Assembly (NCBI GenBank): GCA_903915315.1
Contig: CAIWSO010000205.1
Coordinates: 1-5,995, forward strand
Direction of reading: 5' to 3'
Origin: an uncultured Spartobacteria bacterium
Lineage (GTDB): Bacteria > Verrucomicrobiota > Verrucomicrobiia > Chthoniobacterales > Terrimicrobiaceae
Length of the DNA: 5,995 bases
Under the pieces are notes generated by a model. That model worked only from the letters and a program-made list of their open reading frames with translations, was not told the DNA's origin and ran no database searches. Below are positions 5,981 to 5,995 of this stretch, piece by piece. The position numbers and the translations under genes were made by a program. The stretch's first letter is position 1; each line of letters begins with the position of its first letter.

Positions 5981-5995
5981 GCTCAGCCGGGGCCA

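Noticed and set aside
5981..5995. GC-rich bases after the hydrolase stop as the start of a terminator
   Set aside because: Only 15 bases are visible and no complete hairpin can be seen.

Overview
The window holds five protein genes: four complete and one cut by the left edge. There are no RNA genes, mobile elements or CRISPR repeats that I can support. Base composition is moderately GC-rich. Several starts lack a clear Shine-Dalgarno sequence, and the ammonium transporter carries a cleavable signal peptide plus a long N-terminal periplasmic segment. With the mix of genes, this suggests a Gram-negative chromosome. A member of Verrucomicrobiota or the wider PVC group is my best guess. That is inference at low confidence, because no marker gene is present.

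Layout: (1) bases 1-1416, + strand, the C-terminal two thirds of an SF1A DNA helicase of the Rep/UvrD/PcrA type. (2) Bases 1417-1576, a regulatory intergenic region with a near-perfect sigma-54 (-24/-12) promoter at 1501-1516 and two dyad elements upstream of it. (3) Bases 1577-3460, a two-gene nitrogen operon, amt (ammonium channel) then glnK (PII signal protein), closed by a strong hairpin terminator at 3488-3525. (4) Bases 3481-4230, - strand, an AlkD-like DNA alkylation repair glycosylase whose last codons lie inside that terminator. (5) Bases 4352-5980, + strand, a lipoprotein with a C-terminal alpha/beta-hydrolase (lipase/esterase) domain, divergent from the glycosylase gene.

The coherent unit is amt-glnK. 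A sigma-54 promoter implies expression under nitrogen limitation through an NtrC-type activator encoded elsewhere. Amt admits ammonium, and the PII trimer, with an intact T-loop and Tyr51 uridylylation site, would block the channel and report nitrogen and energy status. The helicase and the glycosylase both act on DNA, but they are on opposite strands and separated by the nitrogen operon, so no functional link is shown. The hydrolase lipoprotein looks independent.

I found no clearly new system. The most useful observations are the sigma-54 promoter, which also corrects the amt start, the terminator nested in the end of the convergent gene, and the uncharacterised N-terminal region of the lipoprotein hydrolase.
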